Source of the DNA: Herbaspirillum rhizosphaerae
Lineage (GTDB): Bacteria; Pseudomonadota; Gammaproteobacteria; Burkholderiales; Burkholderiaceae_D
Length of the DNA stretch: 64,000 nt
NCBI RefSeq assembly: GCF_001189965.1
Contig: NZ_LFLU01000016.1
Location: 1-64,000, forward strand
Direction of reading: 5' to 3'
Shown piece by piece: positions 1-8,915 of this stretch. The stretch's first letter is position 1, and each line of letters opens with the position of its first letter. A program made the translations under genes and the position numbers. The notes beneath the pieces are model-generated. The model was given only the letters and a program-made list of their open reading frames with translations, had not been told where the DNA came from and did no database searches.

Positions 1-119
1 CACGGTTGATCGAAGAAAGAAAAGATTCAATTACCGATAAAGCCAGTCGGAACAAAACACCTCCAGATGTAAAATGTATCAACACCCCCATCTCAAAACT
101 AAAAAGAGATAGCCACCTA

Positions 120-1046
120 ATGGAACTCCGCCACCTCCGCTACTTCCTGGTAGTCGCCGAAGAACAACACTTCACCCGCGCCGCCGAGCGCCTGGAGATG
201 CAGCAACCCCCGCTCAGCCACCAGATCCGCATGCTGGAAAAAGAACTCGGCTTCGACCTGTTCCGCCGCCATCCCAAAGGCGCGGAGCTGACCGCCGGCG
301 GCGCCGCCTTCCTCGAAGAAGCCAAGTCCATCCTGCGCAGCGTCGAGCTGGCCTCGGCCAAGGCGGCGCGCGCCGCTCAGGGTTTTGAAGGCACGATGAT
401 CATCGGCTTCACGAGTTCAGCCGCGGCGCATCCACTGATCCCCGGCATCATCCGCGCTTACCGGAATGCCTATCCGGGCGTGCATCTCGATCTGCGCGAA
501 GGCAACGCGGCGGAACTGACCGAAGACATCGAAGAAGGCAAGGTCAACCTGGGCTTCCTGCGCTCACCGGTGAGCCAGCCGCGCGGCATCGGTTTCCATC
601 AGTTGCTGGAGGAAGAAATGCTGCTGATCCTGCCGGTCGGGCATGCCCTGCTGGAGAAGCAGCAAAAGAGTGAATTGCCCGTCGTCTCGATCAAGGCGCT
701 GGCGGAGGAGCAATTCATCCTGGTGCGGCGGCATGGGGCGCCGGGTATGTATTCCAACCTGATCGAAGCCTGCGAGAACGCCGGCTTTACGCCGCACATC
801 GCGTCCGAGGTCGAGCGCATGCTGACCAACATCAGCCTGGTGGCGGCCGGCGGCGGGATCTCGGTGGTGCCGGCGTCGATGAAGAATTTCCATCGCGACA
901 GCGTGGTGTATTGCCGCATCCGCGATGCGCGTCCGGCGCTGGTGGCGCCGATCACGCTGGTGAACCGGATTGCCAGCATTTCGCCGGCGGAAAAAAATTT
1001 CCTCGATCTGGCGAAGAAATTTACACGGCAATACAAGAAGAGTTGA
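120..1046 (+). CDS. LysR-family transcriptional regulator
   Basis: Predicted 308-aa DNA-binding regulator. Residues 1-60 form the LysR winged helix-turn-helix (MELRHLRYFLVVAE, then TRAAERLEMQQPPLSHQIRM), followed by the LTAGG turn. Residues 90-300 are the periplasmic-binding-protein-like effector domain. The frame is open 38 codons further upstream, but that stretch is Lys/Asn-rich and unlike the family, so the ATG at 120, which gives the canonical MELRHL start, is preferred. The helix-turn-helix resembles aromatic-acid and small-metabolite regulators such as BenM/CatR, but the effector cannot be inferred. A divergent target gene, if present, lies off the left edge. Its 3' end faces the minus-strand cyclase 12 bp away. 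Confidence 0.93.
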   Translation: MELRHLRYFLVVAEEQHFTRAAERLEMQQPPLSHQIRMLEKELGFDLFRRHPKGAELTAGGAAFLEEAKSILRSVELASAKAARAAQGFEGTMIIGFTSSAAAHPLIPGIIRAYRNAYPGVHLDLREGNAAELTEDIEEGKVNLGFLRSPVSQPRGIGFHQLLEEEMLLILPVGHALLEKQQKSELPVVSIKALAEEQFILVRRHGAPGMYSNLIEACENAGFTPHIASEVERMLTNISLVAAGGGISVVPASMKNFHRDSVVYCRIRDARPALVAPITLVNRIASISPAEKNFLDLAKKFTRQYKKS

Positions 1047-1058
1047 AACCGGCTGCCT

Positions 1059-2801
1059 TCAAAGCGCTGACGGCGGCAAGGCGGAGCTGCTGCGGATGCA
1101 GTCGCGGCCTTCGCTCTTGGCGAGGTAGAGCGCCTTGTCGGCCGCGCGCAGCAATTTATCGGATGCGTCGACATCGCGGATCGGCACAAAGGCGCTGACG
1201 CCGGCGCTGATGGTGACGATGCCCGCTTCATTACCCTCATGCAGCAAACCCAGTTGACGCACGGCGACGCGAACGCGTTCAGCCACCGCCATGGCGCCGG
1301 CTTCGTCGGCGCCGGGCAGAAGTATCGTTATTTCTTCGCCGCCGTAGCGCGCCATCACGTCGCCGGGACGCGTCTGCTGCGCCTTGATCACGCGGCCGAT
1401 CTTGCGCAGACATTGATCGCCGGCGAGATGGCCGTAGATGTCGTTGTATTGCTTGAAGTGATCGACGTCGACCATCACCAGCCCCAGCGAATCGCCGTTG
1501 CGCATGGCGCGGCTGAATTCTTCGTGCAGGCTGAGATCGAACTGGCGGCGGTTGGCCAGGCCGGTAAGGTCGTCTTCCAGCGCCAGCCGTTCGAGCGCCT
1601 TGTTCATGCCTTCCAGATTCAGGCGCGCCTGGTCGAGTTCGAGATCGGCATCCTTGCGTTCGCGCATGAGCGAATTGAAAGCGCTGCCGAGGTCGCCGAT
1701 TTCATCTTCGCGATACGACAACGGCACTTCGTCGTAGGTCTTGGCGGCACGGATCTTCTGGATGTGGCCGTGCAGCCGGTGCAGCGGATCGATCAGGCGC
1801 GACATGATCAGCCAGGCCAGCCAACCGGCGATGAAAGCCAGCGACAGCGATACCAGCAGCGCCCGTTTCTGGATCTCGCGCACCGGCTGGAAGGCGTCTT
1901 CCTGCAGGTAGATGGAGCCGATGATCCAGTCCGTCGAGGTCATGCGTTTGAAGGCAAACAGCGCCGGCTGGTTGCTGCGATTGACGCCTTCCATGCTGCC
2001 CTCGAATCCTTGCAGCGCACGGTCGGTGCCGCCGCTGTTGCCGCCGACGCTGTTGGCGTGCTGCAGGATGCGTCCCTTGTCGATGTGATCGACGATGATG
2101 CCCTTGGCGGTAAGCACGAAGATGAAACCGTTTTTGCCGACTTTGGTATTGGTGAACTGGCCGAGAAAATTGGCTTGCTGCAAATCGACGCTGCCGACAA
2201 ACACCATTGCAACGTCGCCTCGATCGTCGAGCACCGGCTCGGTCATGAGCACGATGGCGCGCTGGGACAGCTGGCTGCGCAGCGGCTCGGAAATGACGCC
2301 GCGCTTTTGCTCCAGCGTGCGCCGCATGTATTCCCGATCGGCAACATTGAATTTGCCGACGGCGCTGCTATCGATGAAATTGGCGATCAGGTTGCCGTCG
2401 GCATCGAATGCAGAAAAGTTGAAGAACATGTCGGTCAGGCTGGTGTGGCTGGCCAGATAGGTCTGCAACTGCTGGTGGTCGCGGCGGGCCGAAGCCGGCA
2501 AGCCCTGCACCAGGGAACGCAGCGTGATGCGGCGGGTATGGAAGCTTTCATCCAGCGCCGTCGAGATCATCTTGATCGTCGTGTATTGCTGGTCGCCGAT
2601 CAGGTGCTTGATATCGCGCTTCATGATGTAAAGCGAAACCGAGACAATCACTGCGGTAGTGACCAGAACGGCAGCAACCACGACCATGATGACCTTGGTC
2701 TTCAGCGTCCACTTCACTCGCAACGGATTACTCAAAATGTTTTTCTTCTCGGAAATAATCATGATGCGCGCAAGAAATCTGCTGCTCGCGGGCATCGTCA
2801 T
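1059..2801 (-). CDS. membrane diguanylate cyclase, dCache-HAMP-GGDEF
   Basis: Inner-membrane sensor predicted to make cyclic di-GMP from two GTP. There is a first membrane segment at about residues 33-57 and an extracytoplasmic double-Cache-like sensor at about 60-315 (VADREYMRRTLEQKRGVISE is typical). A second membrane helix at about 318-340 precedes a HAMP linker with a coiled coil and a C-terminal GGDEF domain. The active site reads GGEE at 487-490, so it should be catalytic. RPGD lies exactly five residues upstream, which fits the product-inhibition I-site. The N-terminus is uncertain: Met14 would give a 567-aa protein and neither start has a strong ribosome site. The ligand is unknown. 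Confidence 0.9.
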   Translation of the reverse strand: MTMPASSRFLARIMIISEKKNILSNPLRVKWTLKTKVIMVVVAAVLVTTAVIVSVSLYIMKRDIKHLIGDQQYTTIKMISTALDESFHTRRITLRSLVQGLPASARRDHQQLQTYLASHTSLTDMFFNFSAFDADGNLIANFIDSSAVGKFNVADREYMRRTLEQKRGVISEPLRSQLSQRAIVLMTEPVLDDRGDVAMVFVGSVDLQQANFLGQFTNTKVGKNGFIFVLTAKGIIVDHIDKGRILQHANSVGGNSGGTDRALQGFEGSMEGVNRSNQPALFAFKRMTSTDWIIGSIYLQEDAFQPVREIQKRALLVSLSLAFIAGWLAWLIMSRLIDPLHRLHGHIQKIRAAKTYDEVPLSYREDEIGDLGSAFNSLMRERKDADLELDQARLNLEGMNKALERLALEDDLTGLANRRQFDLSLHEEFSRAMRNGDSLGLVMVDVDHFKQYNDIYGHLAGDQCLRKIGRVIKAQQTRPGDVMARYGGEEITILLPGADEAGAMAVAERVRVAVRQLGLLHEGNEAGIVTISAGVSAFVPIRDVDASDKLLRAADKALYLAKSEGRDCIRSSSALPPSAL

Positions 2802-2875
2802 CTTAACCGACTTTAATGCCTCCCATATAGCGGGAAACTACGCGCGGCCTACTTAAAAACCACGAAACCGCGCAC

Positions 2876-4423
2876 CTAAATCACCAGCAAGGCCTGCAAC
2901 ACCGGCAAGCGTTCCACGAAGAAACGTTGTGCCTGCACGCTCAGTTCGTCAAGGTTGTCCTGCTCGTCTTCCAGACGCACGCCGTCGCGCACGAGCTTCT
3001 TTCCCTGCGCCGAAATATGGCGCCAGGCAAACGCGATGATGTCGGCCGGCGTCTGCTGTTCTTCGAGCACGGCGAGCATGAAGAGTTGCTGGATGCGATC
3101 GACGGGTACGCCGCCGCCGGTGAGCGGACTGCTGAGATGTTCGATGTCGCCGTCCGCGTTGCCCTCTGCTGCCAGGGCGACGAGGTGGCGATTGAGCGCG
3201 ACGCTGCCTTCCTGGCTTTGCGCGATGTCGGCGTCCAGTTGAACCGGCGCTGCGTTGCCGGCGCCAATCAGCATCATCACCGCATCGAGCACTTGCTGCA
3301 GGCCGAGGTTGCGCGAGCCGACCACGCCGGCGATCTCGCCCAGCGAATGCGGCTGCATGTCGGACAGTTCTTCGATGATCGGGCCATAGATATGCGGGTT
3401 GAGCGTGATCTCGGTGGCGACGGTCTTGAGCATCATCGGGATCTTGTCCGGATGATTCAGCAGCACCACGCGCTGTTGCGCCAGCGTGGCCTGGTGCAGG
3501 GCCGGATCCAGGCGCTGCGCGCCGCGCACCCAGTAGTCGCGGCGGAATTGCTGGTTGACCATGAAGTCGCGCACGCTCTGGCGCAGATGGCGGTCTTCGA
3601 TACCGGCGCTGAAGGCGCGCTGCTCCGGCGTCAGGTTGGCCATGTCGAGGTAATCGCGGAAGTCGGCCGAGCAGGCGAATTCCAGCCCCGCATCGGACCA
3701 GATGTCGGCCATGTCGGCGAAGGACTCGGCATGCCAGTTGCGATTGAAATACTCATGCGCGAGATAGTGGCGGCTCTGTTTTTTGACCAGCTCCAGCCGT
3801 TCCTGCATGAAGGTATTGGCTTGCGCGTAGACCGGGTTGGTGGCGAACAGTCCGTCGGCAAACGCCAGCGCAGCGTCGATGCGTTCGGCGCTGCCCTTGC
3901 CTTCGTTGGACGGCATGTCGAAATGGCGCAGCAGCAAATCGCGCAGCGGCATGAAGGCGGCCCAGCCGGGCTGGGTGTTGTAGCTGACGTAGAGCACGCC
4001 GCCGATCTTGAGATGGCGTTCGACGAAGCCGCGGATGATGCGCCGGTTCTCGGCCGACACCCAACTCCAGATGCCGTGCATGGCGATGAAGTCGAATTGC
4101 GGCAGATCGTCGCGCGCGCAAAACTCGGCGAAGCTGGCCTGCTGCAATTGCGCGCTGCTGCCCGCGGCAGCGGTCAGCGACTGCGCGTTGGCGACTTGTT
4201 GCGCGTTGAAGTCGTTGCCGTACCAGGCCACCGGCGACGCGGCGGCGTGGATGTTGACGCTCAGGCCCTGGCCGAATCCGAGTTCGCAGGCGGTGCGCAC
4301 CAGTGGACTGTCGAGCCCGACCGCGGCAAATCCCAGTTGCAGCCGTGCCGGATTGAGTTGCGGATAATAGCCGTGGGTGTAGCCGATGTCGGTGACGTAG
4401 CCGTCAGTCCAGTTGGAGTTCAT
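2876..4423 (-). CDS. class I SAM methyltransferase with regulatory domain
   Basis: 515-aa cytoplasmic protein. The SAM-binding glycine motif ELGFGQG lies near residue 44, and IAMHGIWSW is the strand-4 region. A middle segment (FRRDYWVRGAQRL and following) resembles the methyltransferase regulatory domain (PF10119), followed by a winged-helix-like C-terminus. Such proteins are often annotated as putative protein methyltransferases; the substrate is not known. I chose the ATG at 4423 because the product then begins with MNSNWTDGYVTDIGYTHGYY, the usual family start; the open frame upstream is rich in rare-looking residues. It lies downstream of a divergent gap shared with the MazG-like gene. Confidence 0.85.
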   Translation of the reverse strand: MNSNWTDGYVTDIGYTHGYYPQLNPARLQLGFAAVGLDSPLVRTACELGFGQGLSVNIHAAASPVAWYGNDFNAQQVANAQSLTAAAGSSAQLQQASFAEFCARDDLPQFDFIAMHGIWSWVSAENRRIIRGFVERHLKIGGVLYVSYNTQPGWAAFMPLRDLLLRHFDMPSNEGKGSAERIDAALAFADGLFATNPVYAQANTFMQERLELVKKQSRHYLAHEYFNRNWHAESFADMADIWSDAGLEFACSADFRDYLDMANLTPEQRAFSAGIEDRHLRQSVRDFMVNQQFRRDYWVRGAQRLDPALHQATLAQQRVVLLNHPDKIPMMLKTVATEITLNPHIYGPIIEELSDMQPHSLGEIAGVVGSRNLGLQQVLDAVMMLIGAGNAAPVQLDADIAQSQEGSVALNRHLVALAAEGNADGDIEHLSSPLTGGGVPVDRIQQLFMLAVLEEQQTPADIIAFAWRHISAQGKKLVRDGVRLEDEQDNLDELSVQAQRFFVERLPVLQALLVI

Positions 4424-4664
4424 TGCGCCGTCTGTCCCTTGTTTTTGCGTTTGCGGGGGAATTCGATGAAAATGCCAACACGCAGTGTCGCAGAATCGGA
4501 CCGGAACGTTTTGAAGAATATGCCGGAGATTCCGGCTTATTCCCCGGTCTGACGGTTTGCTGACCACCGGCCGACCATGCTCCGACCTGCAGGCGGGTCC
4601 CCGACTTCACCGTCCGCCGGGCAATCGGCTATAGTCTGCTTTTGTCCCATCCCGCCGTGATCTC

Positions 4665-5030
4665 ATGAGCAACTCCTCTTCCCCTTCCGATCTCACCGCC
4701 CTGCGCGACATCGTGCGCCAGTTCGTCGAAGAGCGCGACTGGCAGCAGTTCCACACGCCGAAAAACCTGGCCATGGCCTTGTCGGTGGAAGTGGCCGAAC
4801 TGGTCGAGCATTTTCAGTGGCTGAAAACCGGCGAACTCCATGAACTCGACGACAAGCAGCGCACCGGCATCCGCCATGAACTGGCAGACACGCTGGTGTA
4901 CCTGATCCGCCTGGCCGACCGCGTCGACGTCGATCTGTATGACGCCGTGATCGAGAAGATGCAGCTCAACCGCGAAAAATATCCGGTCGACAAAGTCAAA
5001 GGCCAGTCGCGCAAGTACACCGAGTATTGA
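4665..5030 (+). CDS. MazG-like nucleotide pyrophosphohydrolase
   Basis: 121-aa all-alpha NTP pyrophosphohydrolase of the RS21-C6/dCTPase type, expected to cleave (d)NTPs, often dCTP-like, to the monophosphate and pyrophosphate and so clean the nucleotide pool. The metal-binding helices are visible: EVAELVEHFQW near residues 45-55 and ELADTLVYLIRLAD near 85-98, giving the E-x2-E ... E-x2-D pattern. Length matches the single-domain family. The ATG at 4665 follows a short leader without a perfect ribosome site. The neighbour 90 bp downstream is unrelated in function, so it is probably a one-gene unit. Confidence 0.88.
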   Translation: MSNSSSPSDLTALRDIVRQFVEERDWQQFHTPKNLAMALSVEVAELVEHFQWLKTGELHELDDKQRTGIRHELADTLVYLIRLADRVDVDLYDAVIEKMQLNREKYPVDKVKGQSRKYTEY

Positions 5031-5120
5031 ACGCTTGCCACGAACACAACTCCAAACCGCCATCGTTGCTGTGAAGTGCAAAGAGCCGCGACCGTGATCC
5101 ACCCCTGTCCAGGAAATAGA

Positions 5121-6143
5121 ATGAAGCCGTCCCTCAAAATAGCCGCCGCCTGCGGCACGCTGCTGAGCCTGTGCGCCTTGTCCGCCCACGCCGATATCAA
5201 CAGCGCGCTGAACGCCTATGGCGAACAGAAATACGATGCCGCCTACCGCGAGTTTTCCCAGCTGTCGGCGCAAGGCGACAACCGCGCCAAATCCTTCCTC
5301 GCGCTGATGACGCTGCGCGGCCTCGGCACCCCGCGCGACGTTGTGCAAGGCGCCAGGCTGGCGCGCGAGTGCGCCGAAGGCGGCGAACCGACCTGCGCGG
5401 CGATTTACGGCAACCTCAACCTGCCCGGCAACGGCCTGCCGGTCAACTTCGCCGAGGCGCGCGCCTGGACACGCAAGGCCGTCGCCGCCGGCGACCAGCG
5501 CGCCGGCTTCGGATTGTGGCAAGCCTATTCGCTCGACCCCGCCAACCAGTTCATGGTCAAGGGCAAGGCCGACGACCGCAAGTACAACGCGATCGCCCGC
5601 CGCACCGTTGCCGAGCGCGGCGACCAGATCGAAGCCATCGACGGTCTTGCCGGCGCGGCGGCTGCCGGTTACCTGCCGGCGCGACTGATGCTGGCCACGC
5701 TGCTGCTGGAGCAAAGCGGCGCCGGCACCACCAAACAGATCCGCACACTGCTCGACGGCATCCCCAACCTGCCTGCGGATTATCAGAAATACCTCGCACT
5801 GGCGCAGCAAGTCGACACGCTGGGCCCGACACGCGCCGCGCCGAAGGTGGTTGCCGACGCCATCCCGACGGTCATGACGGGCGCGGCGCTGGCGTCGGAA
5901 CGGGCCGGCACGCCCAATTCCACGCAGTGCAAGGACTTCCGCCTGATGTCCATCAAAGAGGTCAGCAAGGTGGGCGACGCGGTCTGGCTGCCGCTCACGC
6001 AACCGTTGGTGACCGGCACCTATCCGGTCAAAGGCACGTGGACCGAAGACTGGCATGTGTTCTTTTGCGGCGCCGAACGCACGGTGCAGATGCAGTTCAG
6101 CGCCGACGGCATGGGCGGCGCCATCTACAAGGTGCGCTCCTGA
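5121..6143 (+). CDS. secreted Sel1-like/TPR repeat protein
   Basis: 340 aa. An N-terminal signal peptide (MKPSLKIAAACGTLLSLCAL, then SAHA-D cleavage) points to the periplasm. Residues 28-150 carry Sel1-type helical repeats (YDAAYREFSQLSAQGDNRAK, FLALMTLRGLGTPRDVVQGA, NGLPVNFAEARAWTRKAVAA), typical of protein-protein adaptors. The C-terminal 100 residues form a separate Cys-containing region (QCKDFRLMSIKEVSKVGDAV) that I cannot assign. The ATG at 5121 is preceded by AGGAAATAG and begins the signal peptide; the in-frame codons upstream lack one. Function unknown; likely an envelope scaffold. Confidence 0.82.
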   Translation: MKPSLKIAAACGTLLSLCALSAHADINSALNAYGEQKYDAAYREFSQLSAQGDNRAKSFLALMTLRGLGTPRDVVQGARLARECAEGGEPTCAAIYGNLNLPGNGLPVNFAEARAWTRKAVAAGDQRAGFGLWQAYSLDPANQFMVKGKADDRKYNAIARRTVAERGDQIEAIDGLAGAAAAGYLPARLMLATLLLEQSGAGTTKQIRTLLDGIPNLPADYQKYLALAQQVDTLGPTRAAPKVVADAIPTVMTGAALASERAGTPNSTQCKDFRLMSIKEVSKVGDAVWLPLTQPLVTGTYPVKGTWTEDWHVFFCGAERTVQMQFSADGMGGAIYKVRS

Positions 6144-6243
6144 TGCACACTCCTCCTGCAGGAGCATTACAGTTATCATACGGGCGGCCTCGGGCGGTTT
6201 CCACGCCCGCGCACCTGCCTTCATCTGACCACGTTTGCATTTC

Positions 6244-6897
6244 ATGAAACCTCAACGCAGCGCCGACCCTGCCGAAAGCCTCGACCAGACCGTCTATGAC
6301 GCGCTCTTCAACGGCGTCATGCATGGCCGCCTGAAGCCCGGCACGCGTTTGCAGGAAGCTGCCCTGTGCGAACAGTTCGGCGTCAGCCGCACGGTGGTGC
6401 GCCAGGCCTTGCGCCGCTTGTCCGAAGTGCAGATCGTCGACATCGTCGCCAACAAGGGCGCCGCCGTCGCTACGCCGAGCCCCAGGGAAACCCGCGACGT
6501 CTTCGCTGCGCGCCGCGCCATCGAAGGCGCCATCGTGCGTGAAGTGGCGCGCCGCATCGAGCACGGCGATATCGAAAAACTCAAGCAGCGGCTGCGCGCC
6601 GAACACGACGCCTTGCACGACCAGGATCACCCGCGCTGGGTGGCGCTGGCCGGCGGCTTTCATCTGGCGCTGGCGGAGCTGTCCGGCAACCAGGTCTTGC
6701 AGCGCATGCTGACCGAACTGATGACGCGCTGTTCGCTGATCGTCGCTTTGTACGAAGCTCCCGGCGAAGCCAGTTGCGAACACGACGAACACGCCCGCCT
6801 GGTTGAATTGCTGTCCCTGCGCGACAGTAACGGCGCCGCCGACGAAATGGACAAGCATCTGTTGGCGCTGGAAGCCCGCCTGCGACTTCCAGCCTGA
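6244..6897 (+). CDS. GntR-family regulator, FadR/FCD subfamily
   Basis: 217 aa. Residues 14-75 form the GntR winged helix (PGTRLQEAALCEQFGVSRTV, VRQALRRLSE). Residues 85-210 form the all-helical FCD ligand domain; FHLALAEL and CEHDEHARLVE supply His/Asp residues that commonly bind a metal and a carboxylate effector. The ATG at 6244 is chosen over a TTG three codons upstream. The gene precedes an AT-rich region with two TGTATACA sites, which fit the FadR-type operator style (GT-AC core), and then the binding-protein operon. The simplest reading is that it controls that operon and perhaps itself. Its effector is unknown; a nucleobase-related or carboxylate ligand is possible from context. Confidence 0.9.
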   Translation: MKPQRSADPAESLDQTVYDALFNGVMHGRLKPGTRLQEAALCEQFGVSRTVVRQALRRLSEVQIVDIVANKGAAVATPSPRETRDVFAARRAIEGAIVREVARRIEHGDIEKLKQRLRAEHDALHDQDHPRWVALAGGFHLALAELSGNQVLQRMLTELMTRCSLIVALYEAPGEASCEHDEHARLVELLSLRDSNGAADEMDKHLLALEARLRLPA

Positions 6898-7021
6898 GTT
6901 TCCCCCGCTCAACATCTCCCCTCTTCGCCCTCTCTCCCCGCCCTCCTTACCACGCACCAGAATTTCGCCGGCTGCCCGCGCATGGTGCGAAATCGTCTTT
7001 GATTGCGCCAAAATAAACAAA

Positions 7022-7031
7022 TGTATACAAT
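7022..7031. promoter_or_regulatory. candidate GntR operator, distal copy
   Basis: TGTATACAAT followed by TTAA lies in an AT-rich gap, and the palindromic core TGTATACA is at 7022-7029. The same 14-base word recurs exactly 80 bp downstream. FCD-type GntR proteins commonly bind GT-N(2-4)-AC palindromes, so this is a plausible site for the regulator encoded just upstream. Assignment is inference. Confidence 0.5.
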
Positions 7032-7090
7032 TTAAACAAATTCATTATTTATATATAAATCAAATACTTAATTAATTTAAAAGGCTGGCA

Positions 7091-7116
7091 TTTAAATTGC
7101 ATGTATACAATTTAAG
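7091..7116. promoter_or_regulatory. candidate GntR operator, proximal copy
   Basis: A second TGTATACA (7102-7109) lies about 65 bp before the binding-protein start codon. It sits inside a larger inverted repeat: TTTAAATTG at 7091-7099 pairs with CAATTTAAG at 7108-7116 (8 of 9). The position suits a repressor acting on the promoter of the 7176 gene. The whole gap 6898-7175 is strikingly AT-rich compared with its neighbours and contains no gene. Confidence 0.55.
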
Positions 7117-7175
7117 GGCAACGATGACGCACCTCGCCCTGATCTTTATCCATCCATGCAAGGAGCCTTGTTGCC

Positions 7176-8270
7176 ATGAAACGCCGTGACTTTCTTTTCG
7201 CCTCGGGCGCTGCCGCCCTCTCCTCCCTGTCTTCGCTGCCGGCCCCTGTGATGGCGGCGACCAGCCCCGCGCCGCGCCTGAAGATCGGCTTCATCTATTC
7301 CGGTCCGGTGGCCGACATCGGCTGGTCGTTCCAGCACGACCTCGGTCGCCGCATGCTGGAGCGTGAGTTCGGCGCCCGCATCGAAACCGTCTTCGTCGAA
7401 CGCGTGCCCGAAACGCCGGAAGCCGAACGCGTCATGCGCCAGCTGATCGACGACGGCTGCAAGATGATCTTCGCCACCTCGTTCGGTTTCATGAATCCGG
7501 TCATCAAGGTGGCGGCGGAATATCCCGACGTCATCTTCGAGCACTGCTCGGGTTACAAGACGGCGCGCAATGTCGGCATCTATCAGACCCGTTTCTACGA
7601 AGGCGCCTATCTGCTCGGCACCATTGCCGGCCGCATGACCAAGACCAACACGCTGGGCTATGTCGCGCCGATTCCGATCCCGGAAGTGATCCGCAACCTG
7701 GACGCCTTCGTGCTCGGTGCGCGCAGCGTCAATCCCAAGGTCACGGCCAAGGTCGTGTGGATCAACGCCTGGTACGACCCGGGCCTGGAACGCGACGCCG
7801 CGCAGACCCTGATCGCGCAAGGCGTCGACACGCTGTACCAGAACACCGACTCGCCGGCCGCCGTGCAGGTGGCGCAGAGCCGCAAGCTGTACGCCTTCGG
7901 CCAGGATTCCGACATGACGCGCTTCGGCCCCGACGCGCATCTCACCGGCAACGTGTTGAACTGGGGCGTGTACTACGTCCACAAGGTGCGCCAGGTATTG
8001 GAAGGAAAATGGAAATCGGAAGACACCAAATGGGGCATGAAGGAAGGCATTGTGCAGCTCGCACCACTCAATCCTGCCCTGCCCAAGGATGTCGTCGCGC
8101 TGGTCGAGCAGCGCCGCAAGGCGATCGTCGCCGGCACCTTGCAACCGTTCGCCGGCCCGATCAACAACCAGGCCGGACAAGTACAGGTGGCCGCCGGCAA
8201 GTCCGTGCCCGAATCCGAACTGTGGACCATGAAGTGGTATGTCGAGGGCATACAGGGCAAGCAACCTTAA
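7176..8270 (+). CDS. BMP-family ABC transporter substrate-binding protein
   Basis: 364-aa periplasmic binding protein of the BMP/Med family (PF02608), whose known ligands include nucleosides and related heterocycles. The N-terminus MKRRDFLFASGAAA carries the RRxFL twin-arginine signature, with cleavage after VMAA near residue 29. The mature part starts LKIGFIYSGPVADIGWSFQH, a classic BMP start. AAGGAG at 7160-7165 is the ribosome site. No permease or ATPase for this family is next to it, so it is an orphan here. It is followed 12 bp later by a flavin reductase and then a deaminase, which hints at uptake or sensing of a purine- or pyrimidine-like compound. Confidence 0.9.
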   Translation: MKRRDFLFASGAAALSSLSSLPAPVMAATSPAPRLKIGFIYSGPVADIGWSFQHDLGRRMLEREFGARIETVFVERVPETPEAERVMRQLIDDGCKMIFATSFGFMNPVIKVAAEYPDVIFEHCSGYKTARNVGIYQTRFYEGAYLLGTIAGRMTKTNTLGYVAPIPIPEVIRNLDAFVLGARSVNPKVTAKVVWINAWYDPGLERDAAQTLIAQGVDTLYQNTDSPAAVQVAQSRKLYAFGQDSDMTRFGPDAHLTGNVLNWGVYYVHKVRQVLEGKWKSEDTKWGMKEGIVQLAPLNPALPKDVVALVEQRRKAIVAGTLQPFAGPINNQAGQVQVAAGKSVPESELWTMKWYVEGIQGKQP

Positions 8271-8282
8271 GAAAGCATCGCC

Positions 8283-8912
8283 ATGACTGAAATCGATTTC
8301 TCCGAACTGGGCGTGTATCAGCGCTACAAATTGATGGCGAGCCTGATCGTGCCGCGCCCAATTGCATTGATCACCACGCTGGGCGAAGACGGCACCATCA
8401 ACGCGGCGCCGTTCAGCATGTTCAACATGCTGGGCGAAGATCCGCCGATCGTGATGGTGAGCATCAATCGCCTGCACGACGGCAATCTGAAAGACACCGC
8501 CGCCAACATTCTCAGGACCGGAGAATTCGTCGTGCATCTGACCGACGAAGCCATGTGCGAACAGATGCACGCCTGCGGCGACCGGCTGCCTTCCGATGTA
8601 AGCGAACTGGCGCACGCCGGATTGCATGCGGTGCCGTCGCAAAGCGTCAAGCCGCCGCGCATCGCCGAAGCGCCGGTGGCCTTCGAATGCGTGCTGCACG
8701 AAAAATTGGAAACGGCGAGCCGCTACATTTTTATCGGACGAGTACAATGGCTCGCAGCGCGCGACGGCCTGGTGGATACCGAACTGTGGCGCGTGCGGTT
8801 GCAGGACTACCACCCGGTGGGCCGTTTCGGCGCCAGTTTTTACGTCAAGACCAGCGAGCGGTTTTCGCTGGAGAAGGCGCAGGCCAACTCCACTCCGATC
8901 GACGAAATGTGA
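8283..8912 (+). CDS. flavin reductase-like FMN-binding protein
   Basis: 209 aa, matching the split-barrel flavin reductase family (PF01613). The N-terminal block LIVPRPIALITTLGEDGTIN, AAPFSMFNMLGEDPPIVMVS is the FMN-binding core, and DTAANILRTGEFVVHLTDE is the conserved helix and strand after it. These proteins either supply reduced flavin to an oxygenase or act as flavoenzymes themselves. It starts 12 bp after the binding-protein gene and is very probably co-transcribed. The stop codon lies 3 bp before the long palindromic element. Confidence 0.88.
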   Translation: MTEIDFSELGVYQRYKLMASLIVPRPIALITTLGEDGTINAAPFSMFNMLGEDPPIVMVSINRLHDGNLKDTAANILRTGEFVVHLTDEAMCEQMHACGDRLPSDVSELAHAGLHAVPSQSVKPPRIAEAPVAFECVLHEKLETASRYIFIGRVQWLAARDGLVDTELWRVRLQDYHPVGRFGASFYVKTSERFSLEKAQANSTPIDEM

Positions 8913-8915
8913 GAA

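Noticed and set aside
1239..2816. Long plus-strand open frame opposite the dCache-GGDEF gene
   Set aside because: Its product is rich in His, Arg, Gln and Val without recognisable domains, as expected of the complement of a GC-rich gene; the minus strand has full cyclase motifs.
2927..4552. Long plus-strand open frame opposite the methyltransferase gene
   Set aside because: No domain signature and antisense-type composition; the minus-strand protein has a clear SAM-binding motif.
4629..6245. Long minus-strand open frame across the MazG-like and Sel1-like genes
   Set aside because: It runs through two well-supported plus-strand genes and its product lacks any family features.
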